From JAWKTT01 sp041398965 (GTDB lineage Bacteria; Planctomycetota; Planctomycetia; Planctomycetales; Planctomycetaceae), in NCBI GenBank assembly GCA_041398965.1, contig JAWKTT010000003.1, positions 310,001 through 374,000 of the forward strand: a stretch of 64,000 bases of DNA. The letters run 5' to 3'. Made by a program: the position numbers and the translations under genes. Below the pieces are notes generated by a model. That model was not told the origin of the DNA, did no database searches, and worked only from the letters and a program-made list of their open reading frames with translations. Positions 28,154 through 36,703 of the stretch are shown piece after piece; the first letter of the stretch is position 1; the number at the start of each line of letters is the position of its first letter.

Positions 28154-30425
28154 GGCGTCCTGTCGCTCGATCGTCGGTCGAGCTTTGGGGGACAGGGAAC
28201 TGACGTTCCCCGCTCGCCGTGATGTTGCTCGGAGAGGCCGTTCTTGAGGCGAGGAGGGTTTCCAGGGTGAGGAGGGTGAGGGCGGTGAGGAGGAGCCAAC
28301 GCCACAGTTTTTGTTCTTGCTCCAGGTCTTGTTTCTCGCGGGCTTGTTGGGTGAGGGCGAGAGTGTGGGGATCAAGGGGGGTCTCTAAGGGGAGGCCGAG
28401 GAGTTGGAAGTCGGTCGGGGTGAGCGGGGTTGTCCGGGACTCGCCGGGGGGGAGGTTGATGGCCACCAACTCGGCGTCGTCAGGCTGTGACTTGACAGCC
28501 TCCATCGGGGCCGTTGGACTGGGGGGCTCGGGGTTGTCGGATGCTTCGGAGTCGGAAGGACTGGCAACGTCGACAGCCAGGGAAGCGCGTTTCCAGAGTC
28601 CGGGGGTGCTGGCTCGACGAGGGGGAGTCAGGCTCAACGGGTCGTGGATCTGGTAGTGTGAGGTGGTCGGTGGTTGATCGCTGCCATAGGCAAGCAGAGC
28701 ATTCATCACCGGAACGAACTTCGACCAGCCGGTCAGTTCGCTTTCGTCCCTCTGCCAACCAGCCAGCAGCATCAACAGCGAACCCTTTCCAACGGGGACT
28801 TCCCCTAGAGCGAGCGAGCCATCGTCGAACCGAGCAAGGGGACGCAGCCCGACGAGGGGCGTTTCGTCGACCCGACGATGCGACCAGAAGTGCAGCTTGC
28901 TGAGGTCGGAGAATCTGGGATCGGCCAGTGCCGCAAAGATCGGATGATTGAAATCGACCTCTCGCAACAGCGAGAAGTCTGCCACGTCGGCCTCTTGCAA
29001 GGTGACTTTGGTCCCCCCCATTAACCGCCCGAGCGAGTCGGCCATGTCGACCGACCGACAGACTGCCAGCACTCGCCCCCCTGCGGTCATGTAGCGCGAG
29101 AGGGTCTCGACCTGAGCGGGGTGGAGTGCTCGACTGACGATCACCAAATCCGCCCGCAGGCCCTCGACCTCGTCAACCGGATCGGCTGACCATGTCGGGG
29201 CGTCGATGGGCCAGTCGATGATCTCGACGATGCGGTGCGGTGTCGCGGCGAAGACGGGGTCCAGAAAGAACCGGAGACCTCGCTGGTCCTCGATTGTGTC
29301 GTCCCCCAGCGAGACGACCCGCAGCCTCTGCCGCGTGGGCCAGGTGACAAAACAGACGTTGTCTGAGGGATGAGAGTCTCCCGTGAGGACGATGGTACTC
29401 CCCGCTCTCAGATCGGCTTCCGGTCGATCAAGTTTGACGACACGACTCTGCCCCGGCGGGACATAGACGGAAACCAGTTCGCCGATGGTTGTCATCGATG
29501 CGGCTGGCTGTGAGAGGCTGTTGGAGTTGCCGTTGTCAGAGGTGGTCGCGTTGCGGGAGTCGGGAGCGAAGGGGTCTTGCCACCCGAGTTGGAACTGTTC
29601 TTGTGTCGAGTCTGCGGCATTGGTGACCCGCACTCGGACGAACGAGGGATCGCCCAGTTCAGGGAGTCCGACGGGATGCACCCCGGCATTGCCGATGGCC
29701 TTTGCGGCCACCGGACGAAACTGCACCGTCAACATCGCGGGCCAGTCGTAACCTTGCAACTCGGTGCAACCGCTCTCCTCTTGAAGGTCGGAAACGACGA
29801 CGATGGTCCGCTGACGATTTGCCACAGTGGAACCCCCGGTTGATCCCGATTGTTCCAACAGTTCGACCCCTCGAAGGAGGGCGGTGCCCAACTGTGTCGC
29901 CCCCCACGTCGGTCGGAGAGATGCGAGTTGTTCCTTGACCGCCGCTTTTCGCAAAGCGGGTTCCATCGACCGCCAACTGGTGGCTGAGACGACCGTTGTC
30001 GTCGTGTCGGCAAAGGTGACAAGCGTCAGGTCATCGTCGGGAGAGAGGGAGTCGAGCACCTCATCGACCTGTTTCATCGCATCGTCCCAAAGCTGTTCGC
30101 GACGCATGCTCGCGCTGACATCAAGCAGGACCAGAAGACTCGTTCCTGTCGCGGCAGGAACTTCGGGAATGAGCGGTCTCCACAGGGGCCGACAGAAAGC
30201 AGCAACCAGCGCCAGAACCGCCAAGGCTCGGAGGATGAGCAACAACCAGTTCTCGATCCGACTTCGCCGCGACACCGTGGGAGGGGAAGGGCTGAGGAAC
30301 ATCAGCGAACTAAAGGTTTGCCGACCTCGGGGAGTGCGTCGGATCAGATGCAACACAACCGGGACGACGACCGCCAACGCAGCCGCAGCGTACAAAGGGG
30401 CCAGAAATCCCAGTGAACTGAACAT
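28116..30425 (-). CDS. BatA/von Willebrand factor A domain membrane protein
   Basis: 769 residues. The N-terminus is the BatA-type double membrane segment (FLAPLYAAAALAVVVPVVLHLIRR ... WLLLILRALAVLALVAAF). A vWA domain follows with the metal site DVSAS (DxSxS) and later TWGATQLGTALL. The middle part resembles a class I glutamine-amidotransferase-like fold used in planctomycete BatA proteins, without a recognisable catalytic Cys. A Pro/Ser-rich linker and a final membrane helix (WLLLTALTLLTLETLLASR) close the protein. No MoxR ATPase or DUF58 gene lies beside it, unlike typical Bat operons. Its 3' end overlaps the CHAT/TPR gene tail-to-tail by 38 bases. Confidence 0.85.
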   Translation of the reverse strand: MFSSLGFLAPLYAAAALAVVVPVVLHLIRRTPRGRQTFSSLMFLSPSPPTVSRRSRIENWLLLILRALAVLALVAAFCRPLWRPLIPEVPAATGTSLLVLLDVSASMRREQLWDDAMKQVDEVLDSLSPDDDLTLVTFADTTTTVVSATSWRSMEPALRKAAVKEQLASLRPTWGATQLGTALLRGVELLEQSGSTGGSTVANRQRTIVVVSDLQEESGCTELQGYDWPAMLTVQFRPVAAKAIGNAGVHPVGLPELGDPSFVRVRVTNAADSTQEQFQLGWQDPFAPDSRNATTSDNGNSNSLSQPAASMTTIGELVSVYVPPGQSRVVKLDRPEADLRAGSTIVLTGDSHPSDNVCFVTWPTRQRLRVVSLGDDTIEDQRGLRFFLDPVFAATPHRIVEIIDWPIDAPTWSADPVDEVEGLRADLVIVSRALHPAQVETLSRYMTAGGRVLAVCRSVDMADSLGRLMGGTKVTLQEADVADFSLLREVDFNHPIFAALADPRFSDLSKLHFWSHRRVDETPLVGLRPLARFDDGSLALGEVPVGKGSLLMLLAGWQRDESELTGWSKFVPVMNALLAYGSDQPPTTSHYQIHDPLSLTPPRRASTPGLWKRASLAVDVASPSDSEASDNPEPPSPTAPMEAVKSQPDDAELVAINLPPGESRTTPLTPTDFQLLGLPLETPLDPHTLALTQQAREKQDLEQEQKLWRWLLLTALTLLTLETLLASRTASPSNITASGERQFPVPQSSTDDRATGRLTLDRRSPLPDP

Positions 30426-30515
30426 CGACCAAGGCGTCCTTCGTCATTGGGAAAAGAAATGAGTTTGCGAGCGATTGAGGTTCGGTGTTCGATGTCGTCC
30501 CGCGAGAGGTGACGG

Positions 30516-31298
30516 TTATTGCTTTCCCTCGGCTCGTTTCGACCACCACGGAAGACTGATGCCGCCATCCATGAGGAGGGTGCTGCCGGTCATGTAGTCG
30601 GCATCGTCGGACATGACAAACGAGATCAGGTTTCCGATCTCGTCGGGTCGTCCCATTCGTTTCCAGGGGATCGACTGAGCCCCTTCGTTGAGTTGTTCGT
30701 CGGTGAAGTATTTTCGTTCGCCGGGGGTATCGATCCAGCCGGGATGAACGACGTTGACACGGATTCGATGTTGGGCGAGTTCGATGGCAGCGGTGCGGGC
30801 CATGTGATCGATCGCCGCTTTCGCCATGTTGTAGGCCATCGCCATGGGGATGGGGATAACCGCATGAGGCGAACTGACGACGATGATGCTTCCCCCTTGG
30901 CCTTGCTTGACCATCTGCTGGGCCGAGGCTCGCACGCCGTAAAACGCTCCCCACATCGAGACGTCGACAGTGCGGCGGAACCCCTCCATGTCGGCATCGA
31001 TCATCAGTTCGCGATCGCTGTAGGCGGCGTTTGAGACGAAGCCATCAATCGAGCCGAGTTCGCTGACACAGCGGGCCACCATCTCTTCGACCGAGCTTTG
31101 GTTCGAGACATCTCCCTGCACGAGGATCGCCTGCTGACCGTGGCGGCGGACCTCTTCGGCCACTTCTTCCGCTTCTTCGGGATGCGAGCGATAGTTGATA
31201 GCGATGTTGGCCCCAGCCTTCGCCATTTGGAGAGCCGCCCCCCGTCCGATGCCCCGCGAGGCCCCGGTGACCAGAATGTTCCGCCCCTGAAGTTTCAT
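30516..31298 (-). CDS. Short-chain dehydrogenase/reductase (SDR)
   Basis: 260 residues from ATG at 31298, chosen because the Rossmann fold starts five residues later (MKLQGRNILVTGASRGIG). The NAD(P) motif is TGASRGIG, the structural motif is SNAAYS (NAG equivalent) and the catalytic set is SSP with YNMAK. GSTLLMDGG near the C-terminus is typical of classical SDRs of the glucose dehydrogenase / 3-oxoacyl-ACP reductase type. The NYRS segment after strand 2 suggests NADP preference (inference). The substrate is unknown. An open frame extends upstream to 31421 but is not supported. It follows the BatA gene's start on the same strand by about 90 bases and could be cotranscribed with it. Confidence 0.88.
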   Translation of the reverse strand: MKLQGRNILVTGASRGIGRGAALQMAKAGANIAINYRSHPEEAEEVAEEVRRHGQQAILVQGDVSNQSSVEEMVARCVSELGSIDGFVSNAAYSDRELMIDADMEGFRRTVDVSMWGAFYGVRASAQQMVKQGQGGSIIVVSSPHAVIPIPMAMAYNMAKAAIDHMARTAAIELAQHRIRVNVVHPGWIDTPGERKYFTDEQLNEGAQSIPWKRMGRPDEIGNLISFVMSDDADYMTGSTLLMDGGISLPWWSKRAEGKQ

Positions 31299-31747
31299 GG
31301 CATCCCTCGAATCGAACCGCTGTGAGAATTTCCACACTGACGCAGCCGAGCAATCTGGCGACGCATCGCGAGAGAGACTGGCAGACGCATCGTCGAGTTT
31401 GCCGTAGAGAGAGTCAATCAACCGCTCTCGGTTTTCTGTCGTTGATGCAATGCGGGATGTGGGTCTGAGTGGTTGTCTCGAAGGCGCAGCGTTGGGACTT
31501 TGCTGTAATGTTGAGAATTACACGCCTTGCTGTTGACACTGAGTCTCAATGTCATATCATCTGGCCGCACGGGGCATGTCAGTCCCGGCACAGAGAACTC
31601 GATCCAGGCTCCATCAGCCCCGGCCTGCAACAGGAATGCTCCTCGGCAGGCTCGAACACCTCTGTCCCACCACAACGGTCTCGCCATTAAACGTCGAGAC
31701 CTCTCCAGTTCCGAGGTCGCCAGACCTCCCTTTTCAGGAGTCGGCAG
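31299..31747. other. Divergent intergenic region
   Basis: 449 bases between the SDR (minus) and DUF1559 (plus) genes. An AGGAG ribosome-binding sequence lies seven bases before the DUF1559 start. Otherwise nothing was recognised; promoters for both genes are expected here. Confidence 0.45.
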
Positions 31748-32755
31748 ATGCTTTCCACATCTCGTCGTCGGCAGGGATTTACCCTGATTGAACTATTGGT
31801 TGTCATTGCGATCATCGCAATTCTTGTTGCCCTGTTGCTTCCGGCTGTGCAGTCGGTCCGCGAAGCAGCCCGCAGGTCACAATGTCAGGATCACATGCAC
31901 AACCTTGTCATCGCTGTTCACAACTACCTGGGGACGAACAAAGTCGTCCCTCCGAGCGGTTGCTATGGAACCGGAGGAGGAGGGCAGTGGTCGGTCCAAG
32001 CTCGCATTCTCCCGTTTCTCGAAGGGGGAAACGTTTATGCACTGGCAAACCTTTCACTTCCCTATGTCGAAGGGGCACCTCCCGCCACCATTCGGATTCC
32101 GGTTTACCTTTGCCCAAGTGACCCTTACGACATGGCTCGAGGGAGCGACCACTACCCCCTCTCCTATGGTTACAACGGAGGAACCTGGCAGGTGTGGGAC
32201 AACACAACCGGACAGGGGGGGAACGGAGCTTTTGTCGGCAACGGGAGCTTCAGCGATGCCGCATACATCGATGGGATGAGTAACACCATCGGGTTTTCAG
32301 AGGTGCGGGCCTTCACCCCTTACGTTCGCGATGGTTCCGACTTCTCGTCGGGAACCGCGATGCCAACCTCCGTTGCGACCATTTCCGGGGCATCGTCTGG
32401 AACCTTGAAAGGGACACAGTTCGGCGGCCTCTCGCCGGTGGCCAGCGGACACACCGAGTGGGTCGACCCCCGTATTCATCAGACCGGTTTTACCGCAACC
32501 TTTGGGCCAAACACGAGGGTGCCTGTCGCTGGAGCCGGAGGTTCCGCGGTTGATGGGGACTTCACCAATTGTCGCGAAGCAACCTCTTGTACTGCACCGA
32601 CTTTTGCCGCAGTCACCTCCCGCAGCCTTCATCCCGGCGGGGTCCATAGTGTCATGATGGATGGCAAGGTGACATTCATCAGCGAGAACATCAGCCTGCA
32701 AGTCTGGCAACGTCTCGCCGACCGAGCCGATGGCAACCCGGTGCAAGTTCCTTAG
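31748..32755 (+). CDS. DUF1559 prepilin-type protein
   Basis: 335 residues. The N-terminus RRRQGFTLIELLVVIAIIAILVALLLPA is split here as RRRQGFTLIELL plus a hydrophobic helix. It is a type IV prepilin / pseudopilin signal cut after Gly by a prepilin peptidase. The body is the planctomycete DUF1559 (SBP_bac_10-like) domain, ending with the usual LHPGGVHSVMMDGKVTFISENI. Genomes of this phylum carry tens to hundreds of copies; the role is thought to be surface or secretion-apparatus related but is unproven. Start ATG at 31748 is preceded by an AGGAG site, one of the better ribosome binding sites in the window. Confidence 0.93.
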   Translation: MLSTSRRRQGFTLIELLVVIAIIAILVALLLPAVQSVREAARRSQCQDHMHNLVIAVHNYLGTNKVVPPSGCYGTGGGGQWSVQARILPFLEGGNVYALANLSLPYVEGAPPATIRIPVYLCPSDPYDMARGSDHYPLSYGYNGGTWQVWDNTTGQGGNGAFVGNGSFSDAAYIDGMSNTIGFSEVRAFTPYVRDGSDFSSGTAMPTSVATISGASSGTLKGTQFGGLSPVASGHTEWVDPRIHQTGFTATFGPNTRVPVAGAGGSAVDGDFTNCREATSCTAPTFAAVTSRSLHPGGVHSVMMDGKVTFISENISLQVWQRLADRADGNPVQVP

Positions 32756-32777
32756 GATCGTCCTGAAAACTATTGTC

Positions 32778-32831
32778 GCCTTTCGCTCCGCGAAAGGTCG
32801 TAGGGGTCACTTCTTTCGCGGAGCGAAAGGC
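32778..32831. repeat. 19-bp perfect inverted repeat
   Basis: GCCTTTCGCTCCGCGAAAG at 32778-32796 recurs inverted at 32813-32831, 16 bases apart. Each arm is itself partly palindromic (TTTCG...CGAAA). It lies just after the DUF1559 stop and may act as a transcription terminator-like structure or be an interspersed repeat. Confidence 0.7.
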
Positions 32832-32881
32832 AACACTCATCAATCGACCCAAAAACCACAGCGCGATACCTATTCAAACCG

Positions 32882-32920
32882 GACGGCTCGACGGGGATCA
32901 CCGGTCGAGCCGTCTTTCGG
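32882..32920. terminator. Terminator-like hairpin between convergent genes
   Basis: GACGGCTCGAC (32882-32892) pairs with GTCGAGCCGTC (32904-32914), loop of 11, followed on the plus strand by TTTCGG. It sits between the convergent DUF1559 and macro-domain genes. Confidence 0.65.
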
Positions 32921-32933
32921 TTTGATGGTTGAC

Positions 32934-33422
32934 TTAGAGTCCCGGCTCGTTCGCCTGAACTCCCTTCTGATATTGCGTGTAGAGGAAGACGGGAATATCG
33001 AGTTTCCCGAGATGCGAGTCGATGAGCGGACGAACCTCTTCCCACTTTAGGCCCCCCACGCCAGTCGCCAGTTTGGGAAGGGCGATGCTCTTGATCTCCC
33101 CTTTCTCCAGTTCATGTTGCAGGCGACGTAAGGCGTGATTGACGTTTGCCGTGGAGGCTTTGCCTGGCTTCGCTCCGTGGGCATGGTCTCCATCCTGCGT
33201 CATCAGACAGAACACGCGAACATTGAAACCACCCCACGCCCAGAGTTCTCCCGGCTTTGGCTGACTCTGATGGGCATAGTGTCGAAAGTCCTTCGCCATT
33301 GCTGGCCAGTTTTCTCTGAGGGCGAGCGCGAGTCCCTGGTCGAAATGGTCATTCGGCGCGACCCCATGCGCGATCGCCTGAGCCTTGGTCAGCAAGATGT
33401 CTCCGGAGACTTCATGAATCAT
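32934..33422 (-). CDS. Macro-domain protein (ADP-ribose binding)
   Basis: 162 residues from ATG at 33422. A longer frame reaches 33623, but that part is Gly/Cys/Arg-rich and outside the fold. Macro-domain landmarks: GDILLTKAQAIAHGVAPND at the N-terminus, which binds the adenine side, and ALPKLATGVGGLKWEEV near the end, which contacts the distal ribose. Such proteins bind ADP-ribose or remove it from proteins, nucleic acids or O-acetyl-ADP-ribose. No ADP-ribosyltransferase or DarT toxin partner is adjacent, so a toxin-antitoxin role is not supported. A sirtuin, which makes O-acetyl-ADP-ribose, is encoded about 9 kb away; a functional link is only a guess. Confidence 0.88.
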   Translation of the reverse strand: MIHEVSGDILLTKAQAIAHGVAPNDHFDQGLALALRENWPAMAKDFRHYAHQSQPKPGELWAWGGFNVRVFCLMTQDGDHAHGAKPGKASTANVNHALRRLQHELEKGEIKSIALPKLATGVGGLKWEEVRPLIDSHLGKLDIPVFLYTQYQKGVQANEPGL

Positions 33423-33675
33423 AATGTACCTTGTGAAAGGGTGTCGCTGCGGTGGTGAAGTGGCCAGTCGACATCGAGTGGACCGACGTTCGCACACTGG
33501 CACACTCGGAGTCATCGCAACTCGCGTACCCTCGCACACAATTCTCGCAGTCAACGCTTCTCCCCACCCCCAACACCCACCAGCCGCACCCACCACCCCC
33601 GCAAAGCGCGCCCCACCGCACAACCCGCCCCCATCCGCACAGTCGGTAGACCCCTAGGTCGACAGCATCGCAAGC

Positions 33676-33941
33676 GATTCCCCGGGCGGATTCCGGATTT
33701 GTTGGGAAGTATCATCCGCGAATTCCCCCGTTTTCTACTCCATGGGACGAGATCAGGCAGATTCCAGCACCATCGGCAGGGACGCGCCTGCCATTTTTCC
33801 ACATGATCGACGACGCCATGTTCGCAAACCGTTCACATCCTGCGTAGCAGAGTGCTCGTAACTTCTGTTGTGTCCAATGGTTACACCACATTGGGTGGTG
33901 GTGTGCAAATCCCAACAAATCCGGAATCCGCCCGATTCCCC
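33676..33941. mobile_element. MITE-like element with 24-bp terminal inverted repeats and 8-bp target duplication
   Basis: GGGCGGATTCCGGATTTGTTGGGA at 33684-33707 (first 20 bases GGGCGGATTCCGGATTTGTT) recurs as its exact reverse complement at 33910-33933. The 250-bp element is flanked by GATTCCCC at 33676-33683 and 33934-33941. The interior has no transposase frame. Perfect ends plus an 8-bp direct repeat are what a non-autonomous transposon insertion leaves. The parent transposase family is unknown; an 8-bp duplication and GG-starting ends would fit ISL3-like elements among others. Confidence 0.75.
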
Positions 33942-33960
33942 CGTTGAATAACGACCGTGG

Positions 33961-34069
33961 GTCAGATTTTCCAATCTGACAAGAGCCTCTCGTACACTTC
34001 TTGCCGAGACATCAAATGACACCATGGCAGGCTAGAAAGCCTGCCCCACGTTTTTCAACTGGCTGTTAG
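33961..34069 (+). repeat. Dispersed hairpin repeat, copy B (full)
   Basis: 109 bp. The first hairpin is GTCAGATT-TTCC-AATCTGAC. The second is GGCAGGCT-AGAA-AGCCTGCC, a perfect 8-bp stem. The tail is TTTTTCAACTGGCTGTTAG. Layout is identical to copies A and C. Confidence 0.78.
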
Positions 34070-34084
34070 ATATCTGCTTGGGCG

Positions 34085-35539
34085 TTAGGTTTCTAGCGAC
34101 TCGAAGGCTTCTGTCGGGAGGTCTTGGGCGGTGATGGCTTTGAATTGGGTTTTGAGTTGTTCTCGGAAGACGGCAGTTGGCTCGACCAGGCGGCAGCCTC
34201 GTTCGCGGGCTTCGGTGAAGAGACTGTTTTCCAATGGTGGGTCGGAGACGTCGAGAACGGTATGACTCGACTTAAGAAGTGAACCGTTAATGCTTCCTTG
34301 CGATTGACCCGCTCGGAGCCGACCATCTGCTAAGACGATGACGTCGGCCAGGGTATCGTACAGGTTTTGATAGGGGACGTATCGGCAGTTGTTGGCGGCG
34401 GCGATGCGCTGGGCGTCCGCATCATCGGGGCCGCAAATGCTGACTAATCCCTGCCGTTGAGCCACCGCATACACCAGCGACTGTGCGATTCCCCCGTTCC
34501 CCAGGACCAGAACATTGCGTCGACTGAGGGGTCGTTCCCCTTTCTCGCCGGTCCCAAGTTTTGCTTCGAGGGTCTTCAGTCCGGCTCGCCAGGTCGTATT
34601 GAATCCGTGCCAGCCGTCACTCTTGTTGAGTAGCAGGTCGATGAACTGGCTATCTCGGTCGCTTTGTTCGACATGGTCGGCCAATGGGAGGATGTTCTTG
34701 CCGAGTCCGCCCCGCACGAGAATTGCCTTGACCTTAAGGGCATCGAGCATCTTCTTAAGTTGTTTAATGTCTCCCGGTTGAATGGGGAGACAACGGACGT
34801 TCATGTCGATCTGTTTGAAAGCGGCGTTGAGGACGCGGGTCGTGGCCACTTGCGAATCGCCAAACCCTGCGATGGCGACGAACTGCGTTTTCCGGTCAAT
34901 CTCTCGGCAGTGATAGATTTCGTTAAGATCGAAGACTGTTGCCTGACCTTCATGTGCCTCCATCCCCTGTTCGAGGGCGGCGTAGATCCAGGGAGAACCG
35001 TACTTTCGACCAAGGAGCGAGAACGTCAACTCGGGGCGACCGAGACCCATGCCGACAACCGGCAGACGACGCTTACCACTGACAGCCGCAAGCAACGGCC
35101 AGGCATCGTCAATCGTCGGAGTGGGCCAGGTGAACTTGATGACATCGGCATGATGGTTGGCCGCTTCGTCAAAGATGGCATCGACGTCGAGTTCCGGTCG
35201 GTCAAGGCGCGTGAAGCTGATGACCCGTTTCACCGATCCGAAGCGGGGAATCTTCGGGGCGATGTCGAGATCAAGTTCGATAAACGAAGGGCCCGCGATG
35301 ATCGCCTGCCTGAGCAGCATGAGACGTTGCTCTTCGGAACCGACCCACTTGCCACCATCCTGCGGACGACGACACGAAACAATGATCGGCTTGCTGACGG
35401 TCGAAATCAGGTCTTTGACATCGGGTTCTTTGGCGAGATGGTCGAGACACAACTCGATGATGTCGCCCTGACTGGCAGCGTTTAAGAGGTCAACTTTCGC
35501 AAACGTCCGCGACGTGGGGGTGACTGTAACGCAAATCAT
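34085..35539 (-). CDS. 3-dehydroquinate dehydratase (type I)-like / shikimate dehydrogenase-like fusion
   Basis: 484 residues from ATG at 35539; the open frame continues to 36025, but the family starts at MICVTVTPT. Residues ~1-220 follow type I AroD: PIIVSCRRPQDGG, IELDLDI, and DVIKFTW with the Schiff-base Lys. The catalytic His in the canonical S-[NHY]-H-[DN] segment is replaced (reads SFTR), and the substrate-binding Arg of ELRxD reads ELCLD. Residues ~225-480 follow AroE: LVRGGLGKNILPL keeps the Lys, FNTTWRAG has Thr where the catalytic Asp of NTD should be, and VLVLGNGGIAQSLVYA is the nucleotide-binding loop. Both halves would act on the shikimate pathway if active. The losses suggest divergent or altered chemistry. 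Sequence and strand were checked at the SFTR site. Confidence 0.75.
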   Translation of the reverse strand: MICVTVTPTSRTFAKVDLLNAASQGDIIELCLDHLAKEPDVKDLISTVSKPIIVSCRRPQDGGKWVGSEEQRLMLLRQAIIAGPSFIELDLDIAPKIPRFGSVKRVISFTRLDRPELDVDAIFDEAANHHADVIKFTWPTPTIDDAWPLLAAVSGKRRLPVVGMGLGRPELTFSLLGRKYGSPWIYAALEQGMEAHEGQATVFDLNEIYHCREIDRKTQFVAIAGFGDSQVATTRVLNAAFKQIDMNVRCLPIQPGDIKQLKKMLDALKVKAILVRGGLGKNILPLADHVEQSDRDSQFIDLLLNKSDGWHGFNTTWRAGLKTLEAKLGTGEKGERPLSRRNVLVLGNGGIAQSLVYAVAQRQGLVSICGPDDADAQRIAAANNCRYVPYQNLYDTLADVIVLADGRLRAGQSQGSINGSLLKSSHTVLDVSDPPLENSLFTEARERGCRLVEPTAVFREQLKTQFKAITAQDLPTEAFESLET

Positions 35540-35861
35540 GATGAGCCTGGGGAAAGGACCTGATAGAAAGCGACGACGTAAGAAAATCGTGTGAAGGAAT
35601 TCGCCTCGAAAGAGAATCGCGGCATTATGGTCGACGACGTTTGACCTATTCAAGCTGGTGACCGGAACCGATCCATCGTCGAACAGGGGGCCGAATCCCC
35701 TTCGGAACAACGAAAGGCCCTTCTGGAACGGGGGGAGTTCGAGGTTCTCGCTGGATACCTGTCGAAAATCTCGGGACAAAAATTGCGACGCCGAGTCGAC
35801 TGCATTAGAATGACGCAAGTCGTGCTCACATTTCACATCCATCACACCTGAGTCGTCCCTC
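35540..35861. other. Divergent intergenic region
   Basis: 322 bases between the AroD/AroE-like gene and the ECF sigma gene. The minus-strand frame stays open through here, but nothing in its translation resembles a domain. Promoters for both genes are expected; none was assigned. Confidence 0.4.
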
Positions 35862-36551
35862 ATGAACCAGCCTTCTGACGATGCGGAAGATGGATCGCCC
35901 GACGAATCATCGCTGGAATCGGTGGGGCATTGGCTGGATGACCTGCGTCGCGGGAAGAACGATGCCGCGACGTATCTTTGGGAACGGTACTTCGAGAAGC
36001 TGGAGCAAGTCGCTGGGGGGGTCATCGGAGCTGGTTCGCGTGGTGCGAAGGATGGGGAAGACGTTGCTCTCAGTGTGATGGCGAGCGTTTGCCGCCGTGC
36101 TCAGGCTGGTCGCATTGACTGGATTTCGCATGATCGGGAACTGTGGTGTCTGCTCATCGCCATGACGCACGACAAAGCTGTCGAGCACCTGAGAAGAGAG
36201 GGTCGCCAGAAGCGAGGGGGCGGGAAGCTCAGACAGTTTTCCAACCTCTCCTCCCGAGACTTGCACTCGCTGATTAACACCGCCCTCGCCAGCGATCCTT
36301 CGCCCGAAACCGTCGTGACTCTCAAGGATCAGTTGCAACAGTTCCTTGCCTTGCTGCGAAACGACGAACTCCGTCAACTGGCTCAGATGGTGATGGACGG
36401 ACTGAAACCGCCCGAGATCGCGGAGAAAATGAATATTGGTCAACGGTCCGTCTACCGCAAACTGGCACTCATCAAGGAAAGCTGGACGAAAGCCTTTGCC
36501 AACAGCGTCAACCACTCCCTCGGTTCCCCACTCGACACCCCGCCCACGTAA
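35862..36551 (+). CDS. ECF-family RNA polymerase sigma factor (planctomycete type)
   Basis: 229 residues. Region 2 is recognisable around YLWERYFEKLEQVA and the following helix (EDVALSVMASVCRRA). Region 4 ends in PPEIAEKMNIGQRSVYRKLALIKESW, a helix-turn-helix for -35 recognition. The linker and absence of region 3 are typical of ECF factors. Planctomycetes have many such factors, often with kinase or cytochrome-domain partners. No anti-sigma gene or serine/threonine kinase is adjacent. Start: ATG at 35862. Confidence 0.88.
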   Translation: MNQPSDDAEDGSPDESSLESVGHWLDDLRRGKNDAATYLWERYFEKLEQVAGGVIGAGSRGAKDGEDVALSVMASVCRRAQAGRIDWISHDRELWCLLIAMTHDKAVEHLRREGRQKRGGGKLRQFSNLSSRDLHSLINTALASDPSPETVVTLKDQLQQFLALLRNDELRQLAQMVMDGLKPPEIAEKMNIGQRSVYRKLALIKESWTKAFANSVNHSLGSPLDTPPT

Positions 36552-36605
36552 TTCCGAATATCCTCGGTAGTGTGGAGCCTGCTGCGTGCAGTCTCTCATC
36601 GATAG

Positions 36606-36680
36606 CTCACAGCCAGTTGAATTACGAACGTTCGGTTTTCCAGTGTGCGAGTGACTCGTGTCTACTTGGAGAAGCTGGCC
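36606..36680 (-). repeat. Dispersed hairpin repeat, copy D (internally deleted)
   Basis: On the minus strand this reads CAGCTTCTCC..., then an exact 18-base match to copy A (GACACGAGTCACTCGCAC), then TTCAACTGGCTGTGAG as in copy B. The second hairpin is missing. It lies between the convergent ECF sigma and transporter genes. Confidence 0.6.
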
Positions 36681-36703
36681 TGGGGTCGTCTTTCAACGGG
36701 ATG

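Larger units (their letters stand above)
33423..34084. other. Intergenic island of repeats
   Basis: About 660 bases without a credible gene. It contains a MITE-like element (33684-33933, flanked by a direct repeat) followed after about 20 bases by a full copy of the dispersed hairpin repeat (33961-34069). The stretch 33540-33650 is Pro/His-codon-like C-rich low complexity. Confidence 0.6.

Noticed and set aside
26253..28375. Long minus-strand open frames (26804-26253 and 28375-27782) opposite the repeat array
   Set aside because: They are the complement of the 168-bp units and stay open only because the unit is GC-rich and stop-poor; no independent domain.
32934..33422. Toxin-antitoxin pair (DarTG-like) at the macro-domain gene
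   Set aside because: No ADP-ribosyltransferase frame is found on either side.
32934..33623. N-terminal extension of the macro-domain frame to 33623
   Set aside because: The extra 67 residues are Gly/Cys/Arg-rich and precede a complete macro fold starting at 33422.
34085..34326. Alternative minus frame inside the AroD/AroE-like gene
   Set aside because: Ser/Pro/Lys-rich translation without similarity; a shadow frame.
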